From assembly GCA_900552195.1 (NCBI GenBank), contig URYO01000031.1, forward strand, positions 1 through 10,522: DNA of 10,522 nt, given 5' to 3'. This DNA is from an uncultured Sutterella sp. Its GTDB lineage: Bacteria; Pseudomonadota; Gammaproteobacteria; Burkholderiales; Burkholderiaceae_F. The translations under genes and the position numbers were made by a program. The notes under the pieces are model-generated. The model ran no database searches and was not told the origin of the DNA. It saw only the letters and a list, made by a program, of their open reading frames with translations. Position 1 is the stretch's first letter; each line of letters begins with the position of its first letter. Positions 1 to 10,485 of the stretch are shown one piece after another.

Positions 1-796
1 GAAGTTCGTTAATACTTGTCTTCGAACGCGTCTTGGCGTCTACGCGCTTAACGATGACCGCGCAGTTAAGGTTGTATTTGCCGTCAGCGGAAGGCAAGCT
101 TCCGGGAACAACGACAGAACCGGCAGGTACTCTGCCGCGATGAATTTCGCCGGTGGTACGGTCATAAATCTTCGTGCTCTGTCCGATGAAGACACCCATG
201 GAGATCACGCTGTTTTCTTCAACGATGACGCCTTCAACGATTTCGCTGCGGGCACCGATAAAGCAGTTGTCCTCGATGATGGTCGGGGTTGCCTGAAGCG
301 GCTCGAGAACACCGCCGATACCGACGCCGCCGGAAAGGTGGCAGTTCTTACCGACTTGAGCGCAGGAACCGACCGTTGACCAGGTATCGACCATGGTGTT
401 TTCTCCGATGTAGGCGCCGATGTTGACAAAGGAGGGCATCAATACAACGCTCGGAGCGATGTAGCTGCCGTGGCGAGCCACAGCAGTGGGCACACAGCGG
501 ATGCCGGATTCTTTCCAATCGGCTTCGGAAAAATGATCGAAGCGGGAGGGCACCTTGTCAAAGAAGGACAGGTCGCCGGCGCGGACCATTTTGTTCGGAT
601 AAAGCTGGAAGCTCAAAAGAACGGCTTTTTTGATCCATTCGTGCGTGACCCAATTGCCGTCAATTTTTTCCGCGACGCGAAGTTTTCCCTGCTGAAGCAG
701 TTTGATGACTTCATCGACGGAGTTTTGAACTTCAGGCGGAAAGTGTTCGGGACGAAGGCCGAAAGATTCTTCAATAATTTGCTTTAATGCTTCCAT
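1..796 (-). CDS. dapD: 2,3,4,5-tetrahydropyridine-2,6-dicarboxylate N-succinyltransferase (3' end cut by window)
   Basis: DapD transfers succinyl from succinyl-CoA to tetrahydrodipicolinate, giving N-succinyl-2-amino-6-ketopimelate in the succinylase branch of lysine/meso-diaminopimelate synthesis, in the cytoplasm. I translated the minus strand from the ATG at 796-794 ([14 protein letters not shown]...) and found it open to the window edge: 265 residues are visible. The left-handed beta-helix of hexapeptide repeats starts near residue 113 ([17 protein letters not shown]) and includes the [11 protein letters not shown] segment around residues 180-190. The last visible residues, [10 protein letters not shown], match the usual C-terminal TR.K..INELLR pattern, so only about 4-10 residues are missing (E. 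coli DapD has 274). A GAGGA ribosome binding site lies at 807-803, inside the end of dapC. The ATG follows the dapC stop after 2 nt, so translation is very likely coupled to dapC, whose enzyme uses the DapD product. Confidence 0.97.
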   Translation of the reverse strand, partial: MEALKQIIEESFGLRPEHFPPEVQNSVDEVIKLLQQGKLRVAEKIDGNWVTHEWIKKAVLLSFQLYPNKMVRAGDLSFFDKVPSRFDHFSEADWKESGIRCVPTAVARHGSYIAPSVVLMPSFVNIGAYIGENTMVDTWSTVGSCAQVGKNCHLSGGVGIGGVLEPLQATPTIIEDNCFIGARSEIVEGVIVEENSVISMGVFIGQSTKIYDRTTGEIHRGRVPAGSVVVPGSLPSADGKYNLNCAVIVKRVDAKTRSKTSINEL

Positions 797-798
797 AG

Positions 799-1989
799 TT
801 ATTCCTCAAAGGGGTCAAATTCTGCAATTCTTTTAGCGGCCTCTGTGACTTCGGGCACGGTGGCAACCAAAGCGATACGGATGTAGCCGGACCCGGGGTT
901 GACACCGTTGACTTCTCGGCCAAGAAAACTGCCCGGGAGAACGGTGATGCCCTTTTTCTCATAAAGCCGTCTTGCATAAAGTTTATCGTCTATAGGCGTT
1001 TTCGCCCACAAGTAAAAACTTGCATCGGGCATTTCTACTTCCAGTGCTTGTTTCAGAAGCGGAACAGCCGCCTTGAATTTTTCGACATAAAGGCGTCTGT
1101 TTTCCCGCACATGTTCTTCATCATTCCAAGCCGCAATACTTGCGTGCTGTACGGCGCCCCCCATTGCGCTGCCGTGGTAGGTTCGGTAGAGCAGGAACGG
1201 TTTAATCAGTTTTTCGTCACCTGCAACAAAACCGGTACGCATGCCCGGGATATTGGAGCGCTTCGACAAGCTCGAGAAGACAATCAGGCGGTCGAAGTTA
1301 GTTCTGCCCAAAAGTTTGGCAGCGGTCAAAGAGCCGAGAGGCGGATTATCTTCGTCAAAATAAATTTCCGAGTAACACTCGTCGCTGCCGATCACAAAGC
1401 CGTATTTGTCGGAAAGGTCAAAAAGCCTCTTCCAGTCTTCCAGTGAAAGTACGGTTCCGGTCGGATTATTGGGAGAGCAGACAAACAGCAGCTGAGTGCG
1501 TTTTAGAACTTCTTCCGGTACGGAGGAATAGTCAGGCTTAAAGCCTGTCTGAGCTGTCATCGGGCAAAAATATGGCTCGGCACCGGCTAATTTTGCTGCG
1601 CCTTCATAAATTTGATAGAAAGGATTCGGTGTAACGACGACCGGGTCTTTAGTCGGATCGATGACAACTTGGGTCAGTGCAAACAAAGCTTCACGCGATC
1701 CGTTGGTCGGCAGGATTTGGGAAGCCGGATCGAGTTTTACGCCGTAGCGCTTTTCAATCCAGTTCCCAATCGCTTCTTTCAGCTCAGGGTAACCGCCTGT
1801 CGGAGGATACTTTTCAAACAAGGCCTGATGATCGAAGAGAGATTGTTTGACGGGCTCAGGTGCCGGATGTTTCGGTTCACCGATGGAAAGGGAAATCGGT
1901 TTGAGTCTTTCCGGCAGTTTTGCGTCCTTCAAAAGTTTGCGCAGCTTCGCAAAGGGATAGGGCTGAAGTGTATTAAGCAGCGGATTCAT
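799..1989 (-). CDS. dapC: N-succinyldiaminopimelate aminotransferase, class I/II PLP fold
   Basis: This PLP-dependent aminotransferase (fold type I) most likely converts N-succinyl-2-amino-6-ketopimelate and glutamate to N-succinyl-LL-diaminopimelate, the step after DapD. I chose the start at 1989 ([16 protein letters not shown]), giving 396 residues, because this N-terminus is typical of proteobacterial DapC. An in-frame ATG 33 nt upstream (at 2022) would add 11 residues (MWIFQRKRSAN) unlike the family. Visible landmarks are the GEP motif near 37-39, [10 protein letters not shown] at 61-70, SPNNPTG at 172-178 (PLP-contacting Asn), D203 in SDECYSEIY, the Schiff-base lysine K243 in [14 protein letters not shown]251, and R371 in GYIRIAL as the substrate carboxylate-binding arginine. 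The stop at 801-799 is 2 nt from dapD. Related aminotransferases such as AlaC or DapL-like proteins share the fold, but the N-terminus and the dapD partner favour DapC. Confidence 0.93.
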   Translation of the reverse strand: MNPLLNTLQPYPFAKLRKLLKDAKLPERLKPISLSIGEPKHPAPEPVKQSLFDHQALFEKYPPTGGYPELKEAIGNWIEKRYGVKLDPASQILPTNGSREALFALTQVVIDPTKDPVVVTPNPFYQIYEGAAKLAGAEPYFCPMTAQTGFKPDYSSVPEEVLKRTQLLFVCSPNNPTGTVLSLEDWKRLFDLSDKYGFVIGSDECYSEIYFDEDNPPLGSLTAAKLLGRTNFDRLIVFSSLSKRSNIPGMRTGFVAGDEKLIKPFLLYRTYHGSAMGGAVQHASIAAWNDEEHVRENRRLYVEKFKAAVPLLKQALEVEMPDASFYLWAKTPIDDKLYARRLYEKKGITVLPGSFLGREVNGVNPGSGYIRIALVATVPEVTEAAKRIAEFDPFEE

Positions 1990-2023
1990 GTTTGCTGATC
2001 TTTTTCGTTGGAATATCCACAAA

Positions 2024-2052
2024 ATTTTAGCGAAGGAAGAAGCACTTGCCGC
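2024..2052 (-). promoter_or_regulatory. possible dapC-dapD promoter (weak)
   Basis: On the minus strand a TAAAAT -10-like hexamer occupies 2029-2024. A poor -35 (GCGGCA, 3 of 6 matches) lies 17 nt upstream at 2052-2047. A promoter is expected here because the queF terminator just upstream should stop readthrough, so dapC needs its own start. The -35 is too weak for a firm call. Confidence 0.25.
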
Positions 2053-2080
2053 GCTTGAAAACTACGAAATGAAGCGGTGC

Positions 2081-2110
2081 AAAAAAGAACGGCCCGTCGA
2101 TGACGGGCCG
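2081..2110 (-). terminator. Rho-independent terminator of queF
   Basis: A perfect 9-bp GC-rich stem (CGGCCCGTC at 2090-2098 with GACGGGCCG at 2102-2110) encloses a 3-nt loop. Read on the minus strand it lies 17 nt after the queF stop and is followed by TTCTTTTTT (2089-2081). This is a textbook intrinsic terminator pointing leftward, and it separates queF from dapC. In the plus direction the stem is followed by CTGAGGAAAA with no T-run, so it acts one way only. Confidence 0.92.
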
Positions 2111-2126
2111 CTGAGGAAAAATCGAA

Positions 2127-2546
2127 TTAACCGCGAGTCGGATCGTTCGATTCGAATTCTGGCAGTTCAACCGGTTTGACCGGTGTCCAGCCTTCCTTAC
2201 GGTATTCGGCAACAACTGTCGTGTAGATGCCGCCTCGGACCCACCATTTAGCCTTAAGTCTCATGAAACGCGGGGAGGTGGCTGCAACGAGATCGTCCAG
2301 GATCTTGTTGGTGATGGCCTCATGGAAAGCACCTTCCTGACGATAGCTCCACATATAGAGTTTCAGAGCCTTGAGTTCGACATTCTTCTGATCCGGAATG
2401 TAATCGAGCAGAAGTGTGGCGAAGTCGGGCTGTCCGGTTAACGGACAAAGCGACGTGAACTCAGGGATTTCAATGTGAATTAAATAATCCCGATTCGGCT
2501 GAGGATTCGGGAAAGTCTCAAGATTCTTGCTAGGAGCAGTAGACAT
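2127..2546 (-). CDS. queF: NADPH-dependent 7-cyano-7-deazaguanine (preQ0) reductase, type I
   Basis: QueF reduces the nitrile of preQ0 to the aminomethyl group of preQ1 using two NADPH, the last free-base step before insertion into tRNA by Tgt (queuosine pathway). The protein has 139 residues and a single tunnelling-fold (T-fold) domain, so it is the unimodular type rather than the two-domain form of about 280 residues found in E. coli. The catalytic Cys is C34 in [14 protein letters not shown], with the general-acid Asp at D41. The NADPH-binding family motif appears as [14 protein letters not shown] (56-69). H75-E76 in GAFHE sit at the position of the substrate-binding Glu of B. subtilis QueF (the Cys-to-Glu spacing of 42 is the same). 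The GGI segment near 105-107 is also typical of type I. The gene is monocistronic, with its own promoter and terminator, and no other queuosine gene is in view. Confidence 0.95.
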   Translation of the reverse strand: MSTAPSKNLETFPNPQPNRDYLIHIEIPEFTSLCPLTGQPDFATLLLDYIPDQKNVELKALKLYMWSYRQEGAFHEAITNKILDDLVAATSPRFMRLKAKWWVRGGIYTTVVAEYRKEGWTPVKPVELPEFESNDPTRG

Positions 2547-2587
2547 GAAAATTATTTTTCCGCTATGTGTTTAATTAGAGCACACAA

Positions 2588-2614
2588 ATTATAAGGTCGC
2601 GAAAAGAAAGACAA
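2588..2614 (-). promoter_or_regulatory. sigma-70-like promoter for queF
   Basis: On the minus strand a consensus TATAAT (2593-2588) lies about 42 nt upstream of the queF ATG. A TTGTCT -35-like box (4 of 6 matches) is at 2614-2609 with a short 15-nt spacer. The leader would be roughly 35 nt, too short for a preQ1 riboswitch, and I see no such aptamer. The -10 is strong; the -35 and spacing are less so. Confidence 0.5.
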
Positions 2615-2721
2615 AACGATTTGAACCGCTGTGGGTAACCCGGAGAAAAACAAAATTGCATCAGTTCGTAATACAGTGGTTTCCTTCATAAGCCTGTAGA
2701 ATATTGAGTCTTAAGTAGTAG

Positions 2722-2744
2722 CCTGCGGCGAACGTGGCCGCAGG
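2722..2744 (+). other. GC-rich hairpin in the leader of the zipA-like gene
   Basis: A perfect 8-bp inverted repeat, CCTGCGGC (2722-2729) and GCCGCAGG (2737-2744), encloses a 7-nt loop; a G-T pair at 2721/2745 could extend it. No T-run follows in either direction, so it is not an intrinsic terminator. It ends 22 nt before the ATG at 2767, close enough to affect ribosome loading if it lies in the mRNA leader. The rest of the 220-nt gap (2547-2766) shows a TAGAAT hexamer at 2697-2702 as a possible plus-strand -10 without a convincing -35, and no small ORF worth calling. Confidence 0.5.
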
Positions 2745-2766
2745 TCCAGGATTTAGCTAAAGAAAG

Positions 2767-3936
2767 ATGAATATGGTTGGAATGGGGGTAACGATAGTCC
2801 TGATCCTTGCGGTCGGCGGCGTCGGCGTTTGGTATTGGCTTCGCATCAAAGAGACGGCAAGTCATGAAAAAGTCGAAGATAAGACACCTCCGAGGATTCC
2901 TCAGGAGCCGATTTTCGGTGAAGATTTGATCAATTCCGGCGACATCAAAGTCGACGAGATTAAGACCTTACCTCCTGTTGAAGAGCCGCAGCCTGAATCG
3001 CAGTCTCCGTTACAGGAAGAAGAGACGGTCGAAGAAGTCCGGGAAATTCTCCCGAAAGAACCCGAAGAGGAAGAGGAGCCTGTTGAAACTCCCCCGGTGT
3101 TGGAAGAGATTGATGACAGCGGTCTGCCGAAATATGATCCCTTTGTCACTGAACTCGTCCGTATTACCTTCAAAAAACCGGTAACGGGCAGCCAGCTCGC
3201 ACCGTTCGTCAAAACGGCGATGGAAAATGCTCCGAGGGGGCTGTTGCGCATTCTGGCTCTCGAAGCAAACAGCAACCGCTGGTTTGTGCCGGATGCCATC
3301 GGTATGTTCTCAGCAATTGCCTTCTATATTCAGCTGGCTTCCGGGAAAGCTTCTTTCGACCAGGTTTCTTTGTCGAATCTCTACCAGTTGGTTTTTCTGC
3401 GTATGGAAATGAACCTGGACGGCACTTCCGAAATGAAGGAAATGCAGCTGCTGAACAACCATACGGATCAGCTTAACGCACTCATCAAGAATTTCGGCGT
3501 GCAGATTACGCTTCTGCTGCGTCCCTTGGAGCCGGTTTCCATCGATGATTTCGAGAAAGAGACGATGCTCTTGGGCTTAAAGCGCCGAAGCATGACGCAT
3601 TATGAAAAACTTGGTGAAATGGTATTGGATAAGAACGGCAAGCGCCAGGGCAACAGAAAAGGAACCATTGAGCTTCGTTGGTTAGACGACAGAAATATTG
3701 CGATTTCTCTGAATGTTCCGCTGATTGCTCCGGAAAGCGATCCTCTTCGTCTCCTGATGACGGCTGCCAACGCTTTCGCGGCGGTATTTGATGCCAAGAT
3801 CGTGGATCCCAAGGGATGTGAGATCTCGGGAGCAACGGTCTCTCTGCTGAAGCAGGAACTCGATCGCTTCTATAAACAGATGCGTGAGAACAATATTGAA
3901 CCGGGCAGCGTCAGAGCACATCAGCTTTTAGACTGA
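2767..3936 (+). CDS. zipA: ZipA-family cell division protein (FtsZ-binding membrane anchor)
   Basis: ZipA tethers FtsZ polymers to the inner membrane and helps assemble the divisome. The 389-residue protein has the expected plan: an N-terminal membrane helix at about 5-27 (VGMGVTIVLILAVGGVGVWYW); a disordered acidic, proline-rich linker at about 31-120 with 29 Asp/Glu, 7 Lys/Arg and 14 Pro (for example EPEEEEEPVE); and a globular C-terminal domain from about 122 to the end matching the ZipA FtsZ-binding fold in layout. The tail NNIEPGSVRAHQLLD resembles the C-terminus of beta-proteobacterial ZipA. Location directly before ligA, as in other beta- and gamma-proteobacteria, supports the call. 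The start is uncertain: ATG codons at 2767, 2773 and 2782 are all in frame, and the purine-rich GAAAG at 2762-2766 is better spaced for 2773 (6 nt) than for 2767 (0 nt). The gene ends with a tandem in-frame TGA TAA. Confidence 0.85.
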   Translation: MNMVGMGVTIVLILAVGGVGVWYWLRIKETASHEKVEDKTPPRIPQEPIFGEDLINSGDIKVDEIKTLPPVEEPQPESQSPLQEEETVEEVREILPKEPEEEEEPVETPPVLEEIDDSGLPKYDPFVTELVRITFKKPVTGSQLAPFVKTAMENAPRGLLRILALEANSNRWFVPDAIGMFSAIAFYIQLASGKASFDQVSLSNLYQLVFLRMEMNLDGTSEMKEMQLLNNHTDQLNALIKNFGVQITLLLRPLEPVSIDDFEKETMLLGLKRRSMTHYEKLGEMVLDKNGKRQGNRKGTIELRWLDDRNIAISLNVPLIAPESDPLRLLMTAANAFAAVFDAKIVDPKGCEISGATVSLLKQELDRFYKQMRENNIEPGSVRAHQLLD

Positions 3937-3965
3937 TAACTCCCCAAAATTATCATTCTGATTAA

Positions 3966-6828
<2,863 letters not shown>

Positions 6829-6841
6829 AACTTTTGTTGAC

Positions 6842-6880
6842 AAAAGCAAAACCCGCCGTTGAGGCAGGTTTTGCGTTTTC
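6842..6880. terminator. bidirectional terminator between convergent phosphorylase gene and glnD
   Basis: GCAAAACC (6846-6853) pairs with GGTTTTGC (6867-6874). A C-A mismatch and three further G-C pairs (6855-6857 with 6863-6865) close a 5-nt loop. GTTTTC follows on the plus strand, and TTTTG (6845-6841) follows on the minus strand, so it can end transcripts from both sides. Immediately to the left, CTTTTG (6831-6836) and CAAAAG (6841-6846) form a second 6-bp hairpin that shares G6846 with the main stem. Confidence 0.85.
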
Positions 6881-6893
6881 GAAAGGACCTTAA

Positions 6894-9446
6894 CTAAAGC
6901 TCCAAAGCTTCCAAAACGGCCTTTTCAAATTCAGCGCAGAAGACGGGATCCCGCAGCTTAAAGCTTTCGATCAGGAAGACGTCCTCCGCCCTTTCTCCCA
7001 GCGTCGTGATTCGGGCTGTCACAAGATTGATTCCGTACTGCACAAAGACTCGCGCGATGGATGCCAAAAGGCCGAGCCGGTCGGTTGTGACGATCGAAAG
7101 CATGTATTGCTTTCCGGCGACATCCGGCCGTAATGAAGCCTGCGGTGAGATTGGGAAGAGCTTGGATTGACGTGAAGGGCGTCCGCGAAGAGGGGGCGGA
7201 AGTTTTTCTGCCAAATCCAGTTTTTCCGCGAGTATTTCTTGGAAACGAGCGAACTCTTGTTCGAAGTTGGGGTCTGAGCCGTCGTCAACGACGATGAAGG
7301 AGTCGACAACGCGCCCATCTCGTCCCGTGTGGATACGTGCTTCAGCAATGGACAGACCGTATTGCTGTAGATTAGAAACGATACGGGCAAAAAGTTCGGG
7401 GCGGTCCTGCGTCAGGATAAGAATTTCGTGCGCGTGTTCCATGCCGCGTAGCGGTCGGGATGCCACAAATGACTTCGAAGAATCGAGATGCGGCAGCAAT
7501 ACCTTGGCATGCCAAACGATATTCCGCACCGAGTGCTTCATGAAGTACGCAACGTCAAAGTTATCCCAGAACTTATTGATCTGGTCCCTCTGCTCCGATG
7601 TAAAACGCGTCATGCGCAGAGCATCTTTACGGCGCCGGGAAACCAATAAATCTCGATCAATGCCTTTCCCTTTAAGGAATCTGGCGGTCGAATAAAACAA
7701 ATCTTCAAGAAGCTGGGCTTTCCAGGCGTTCCAGATTTTTGGTCCCGTCGCCCGGATGTCGCAAACGGTGAGCAGATAAAGGCCGACGAGGCGTTCCATC
7801 GTTCCGACTTTCTTGGCGAAGTTTTCAACAACCTCCGGATCAGAAATGTCTTGTTTCTGGGCCACCATGCTCATGGTCAGGTGTTCACGAACAAGAAACT
7901 CGATGTAGTCAGCGTCCTCACCGGTGATTTCAAAGTCGCGGCACATTTGCCGAACGATTTCCGCCCCGATTTTGCTGTGGTCTCCGCCTCGGCCTTTGCC
8001 GATGTCATGGTAGAGAAGGGCAAGAACCAAACGCCAGCTTCCTTTCATTGCCATCATGAGCTCGGTGCAAAGCGGCAGCTCGTGGGCGTTTTCACTGTGT
8101 GTGAAGTTTCTGAGATAACGAATCGCAAGGAGCGTGTGCTGATCCACCGTATAGGCATGGAATAAATCATGCTGCATTTGACCGACGATTCGGTTGAAAC
8201 GGGGCAGCAGTTTTCCGAGCACGCCCCAGCGATTCATTTCTTCCAGTGCATGCCAAACGCCTCGGCGCCCTTGGATAATCTTCAAAAATGTCTGACGGTT
8301 GACGGGATTTTCAGCCCATTCTTTGTTCATCAGAGAATGAGCTTCAAATAAGGCACGGTAAAGCCGTGAAGACTTCATCGGAATGTCCGGATGACGTTCC
8401 TGAATTAAAAAGGCCTCGAGAATTCTCTCAGGGTCCTTAACGAAGACGTCCGGAGACGCAAGGCCGAGCACGTCACCCTGCCGTACAAAACCGCTGCAAA
8501 TGGGTTCGCCGGTTTGTTCAGGTTCTTTGGAGTAGCGCTCTTTAATGGCCTGAAGAATGATGGAATTGAGCTGCCCGATGGTTTTTGCATTGACATAGAA
8601 GTGCTGCATCATCACTTCACTAGGACGCCTGCCGACAGTCCCGACAATGCCTAGCGCTTTAGCCAGCGGTTCCTGAATTTCGAAAATTAATCGATCCTCA
8701 TGGCGGTTAGTGAGCAGATGCATATGGATCCGCAGCCGGTAAAGGCTTTTCGTAACGGATTCCAAAAGTTCGCATTCTCGGCGAGTGATCAAACCCTTTT
8801 CAAAGACTTCCTGCCAAGTGTTGCCAAGACGGGCCGCCCTAAGCACCCAGATCAAAATATTTAGATCTCGAAGGCCGCCCGGGGCTTCTTTAATGTTCGG
8901 TTCCAGGGCATAAGAGGACTCGTGGTACTTCAAATGCCGCTGCTGCTGTTCGATGAATTTTGCCCGATAGAACTTTTTAAGATTCAGACTCCTTTCTATC
9001 GTATCGGAGTAGGTCTTAAAGAGTTCTGCGTTCCCCGAGATGAGCCGGGATTCGAGCATCGCGGTCTGTGCAGTGATGTCGATTTCTGCCTGTTCAAGAC
9101 ACTCTTCGATTTTCCGAACAGAGTAGCCGACGGTCAAACCAAGCGACCATAGATTGCCGATAACTTCCGAGATTGTTTTTAAGTCTTTATCTTTGACATC
9201 ATCGGGCAGGAGAAAGAGCAGGTCCAAATCGGAGAAAGGGAACTGCTGCTCTCTGCCGTAACCGCCGACTGCGACGACGGCAACCGCTTCAGACAGACCG
9301 TTGAGTTTGAGAATCTCCAAAACTGCCTCATCGGCAGCCTTGGAGTGCGCAGAAAGATAGGCATCGGCGTCAACGTCCGCCAAAAACTTCTTTGCTAAAA
9401 CTTCTCGCTGATCTTTAAACTTTTTGACGATTTTGTTGATTTCCAT
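6894..9446 (-). CDS. glnD: [Protein-PII] uridylyltransferase / uridylyl-removing enzyme
   Basis: GlnD is the cytoplasmic nitrogen sensor that adds UMP to PII proteins (GlnB/GlnK) when glutamine is low and removes it when glutamine is high. PII in turn controls glutamine synthetase adenylylation and the NtrB/NtrC system. The 850-residue protein is full length (E. coli 890). The nucleotidyltransferase domain has GGYGR (61-65) and the metal-binding aspartates D73 and D75 in SDLDLLFLL. A long helical region follows. The HD hydrolase domain carries H437, H480-D481 (LLYHDIGKGRGGDHS) and H490. Two C-terminal ACT domains for glutamine binding start near 673 (HEILILTQDRPELFARI) and 781 (YMLSIVTTDRLGLLASI). 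All catalytic signatures are present, so both activities are expected. It begins 26 nt after map and is probably cotranscribed with it. Its ribosome site is poor (AAAGG about 2 nt from the ATG). Confidence 0.98.
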   Translation of the reverse strand: MEINKIVKKFKDQREVLAKKFLADVDADAYLSAHSKAADEAVLEILKLNGLSEAVAVVAVGGYGREQQFPFSDLDLLFLLPDDVKDKDLKTISEVIGNLWSLGLTVGYSVRKIEECLEQAEIDITAQTAMLESRLISGNAELFKTYSDTIERSLNLKKFYRAKFIEQQQRHLKYHESSYALEPNIKEAPGGLRDLNILIWVLRAARLGNTWQEVFEKGLITRRECELLESVTKSLYRLRIHMHLLTNRHEDRLIFEIQEPLAKALGIVGTVGRRPSEVMMQHFYVNAKTIGQLNSIILQAIKERYSKEPEQTGEPICSGFVRQGDVLGLASPDVFVKDPERILEAFLIQERHPDIPMKSSRLYRALFEAHSLMNKEWAENPVNRQTFLKIIQGRRGVWHALEEMNRWGVLGKLLPRFNRIVGQMQHDLFHAYTVDQHTLLAIRYLRNFTHSENAHELPLCTELMMAMKGSWRLVLALLYHDIGKGRGGDHSKIGAEIVRQMCRDFEITGEDADYIEFLVREHLTMSMVAQKQDISDPEVVENFAKKVGTMERLVGLYLLTVCDIRATGPKIWNAWKAQLLEDLFYSTARFLKGKGIDRDLLVSRRRKDALRMTRFTSEQRDQINKFWDNFDVAYFMKHSVRNIVWHAKVLLPHLDSSKSFVASRPLRGMEHAHEILILTQDRPELFARIVSNLQQYGLSIAEARIHTGRDGRVVDSFIVVDDGSDPNFEQEFARFQEILAEKLDLAEKLPPPLRGRPSRQSKLFPISPQASLRPDVAGKQYMLSIVTTDRLGLLASIARVFVQYGINLVTARITTLGERAEDVFLIESFKLRDPVFCAEFEKAVLEALEL

Positions 9447-9472
9447 AGCCTTTGGATTCTTTCTTTATTAAT

Positions 9473-10288
9473 TTAGGCAGAAGGTTTTACCCACGAGGGA
9501 GCAGGCGGGCATTTCGGCGATACCGTCAGAACTTCGTATCCGGTTTCAGTGACGAGAATCGTATGTTCCCACTGAGCGGAAAGGCTTCTGTCTTTGGTTA
9601 CGGCGGTCCAGCCGTTCGGAAGGATGCGAAGTTCTTTCCTTCCGGCGTTGATCATCGGTTCGATCGTGAAGATCATGCCGGGCTTCATGACAGCACCGGT
9701 GCCGAGCTTGCCGTAATGGCAGACCTGAGGATCCTCGTGGAAGCCGACACCGACTCCGTGACCGCAGAATTCACGCACGACGCTGCAGCCCTGAGGCTCG
9801 ACAAAATGCTGAATTGCATAGCCGATATCTCCGAAATGGGCGCCGGGACGCACGATTTCAATGCCTTTCCACATGGAGTCGAAAGTGACATTGATGAGGT
9901 GTTTAGCAGCAACGGAAATATGGCCGACGGAATACATGCGGCTGGTGTCGCCGTAATAACCGTTTTTAATGACGGTCACGTCAATATTTAAGATGTCGCC
10001 GTTTTTGAGCACCTTCTCATTCGGAATACCGTGGCAGATCTGATGATTGACGGAAATGCAGGTGGCTTTCGGATAAGGATTGGTACCGTCCGGGTCGTAG
10101 TTAAGACAAGCGGACTTGTCTTTGAGGACATCTTCGGTATATCTGAGCATCAAATCATCGAGGTACTCGGTGGTGACGCCGGCTGTAACAAACGGTTCAA
10201 TGTAGTCGAGAACCAAAGCCGCATCGCGGCAGGCAGCCCGGATGCCTTCGATTTGTTCCGGGGTCTTAATAAGGATATTGTCAAACAT
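9473..10288 (-). CDS. map: Methionine aminopeptidase, type I
   Basis: Map removes the initiator methionine from nascent proteins whose second residue is small; it is a cytosolic, ribosome-associated, divalent-metal enzyme. All five metal ligands are seen: D103, D114, H177, E210 and E241 (E. coli D97, D108, H171, E204, E235). The substrate-site histidines H86 (NHQICHGIP) and H184 are also present. At 271 residues it is slightly longer than E. coli Map (264). The extra length is at the C-terminus, a proline-rich tail LTVSPKCPPAPSWVKPSA beyond the end of the pita-bread fold. The N-terminus MFDNILIKTPEQIEGIR aligns with the usual family start, and the ATG at 10288 is preceded by only a weak ribosome site. 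It heads the map-glnD unit, and the region upstream is consistent with a divergent rpsB outside the window, as in E. coli. Confidence 0.98.
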   Translation of the reverse strand: MFDNILIKTPEQIEGIRAACRDAALVLDYIEPFVTAGVTTEYLDDLMLRYTEDVLKDKSACLNYDPDGTNPYPKATCISVNHQICHGIPNEKVLKNGDILNIDVTVIKNGYYGDTSRMYSVGHISVAAKHLINVTFDSMWKGIEIVRPGAHFGDIGYAIQHFVEPQGCSVVREFCGHGVGVGFHEDPQVCHYGKLGTGAVMKPGMIFTIEPMINAGRKELRILPNGWTAVTKDRSLSAQWEHTILVTETGYEVLTVSPKCPPAPSWVKPSA

Positions 10289-10366
10289 TGATTAAATCTG
10301 ACTCGAAAAAGTTTTTCAATGCGGCAATTTTAGTGGATTCACCGTTAAGCGGTGCCTTTTCAGCCT

Positions 10367-10396
10367 TATATAGGTCAACCGGAAGAAAGGTGACAA
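10367..10396 (-). promoter_or_regulatory. candidate promoter for map-glnD
   Basis: On the minus strand TTGTCA (10396-10391, 5 of 6 matches to the -35) and TATATA (10372-10367, 4 of 6) are separated by 18 nt. The implied start near 10360 leaves a leader of about 70 nt before the map ATG. A small hairpin (CACCG 10340-10344 with CGGTG 10350-10354, 5-nt loop) lies within that leader. Confidence 0.45.
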
Positions 10397-10485
10397 TCAG
10401 TCTTCAAATCCTCGCCAAAACAAGGTTTCATTTGATTTATCCCAAATAGAAAATCTAAAAGGTTGTAACGCCTCTTTTCAAACGC

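Noticed and set aside
470..787. A 105-codon plus-strand open frame opposite the dapD N-terminal region
   Set aside because: dapD was translated on the minus strand and matches its family throughout; the plus-strand frame is a shadow.
1612..1998. A 128-codon plus-strand open frame opposite dapC
   Set aside because: Overlaps the conserved aminotransferase core; no family resemblance.
1990..2022. Upstream in-frame ATG of dapC adding 11 residues
   Set aside because: The added residues MWIFQRKRSAN do not resemble DapC N-termini, no ribosome site precedes it, and the ATG at 1989 gives the standard MNPLL...QPYPF start.
2547..2580. preQ1 riboswitch in the queF leader
   Set aside because: The leader from the TATAAT promoter is only about 35 nt and shows no aptamer-like hairpin with an A-rich tail pairing.
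9452..9991. A 179-codon plus-strand open frame lying opposite map
   Set aside because: Fully antisense to a complete Map with all metal ligands; its translation shows no recognisable domain and there is no ribosome site or promoter of note. It is a codon-usage shadow.
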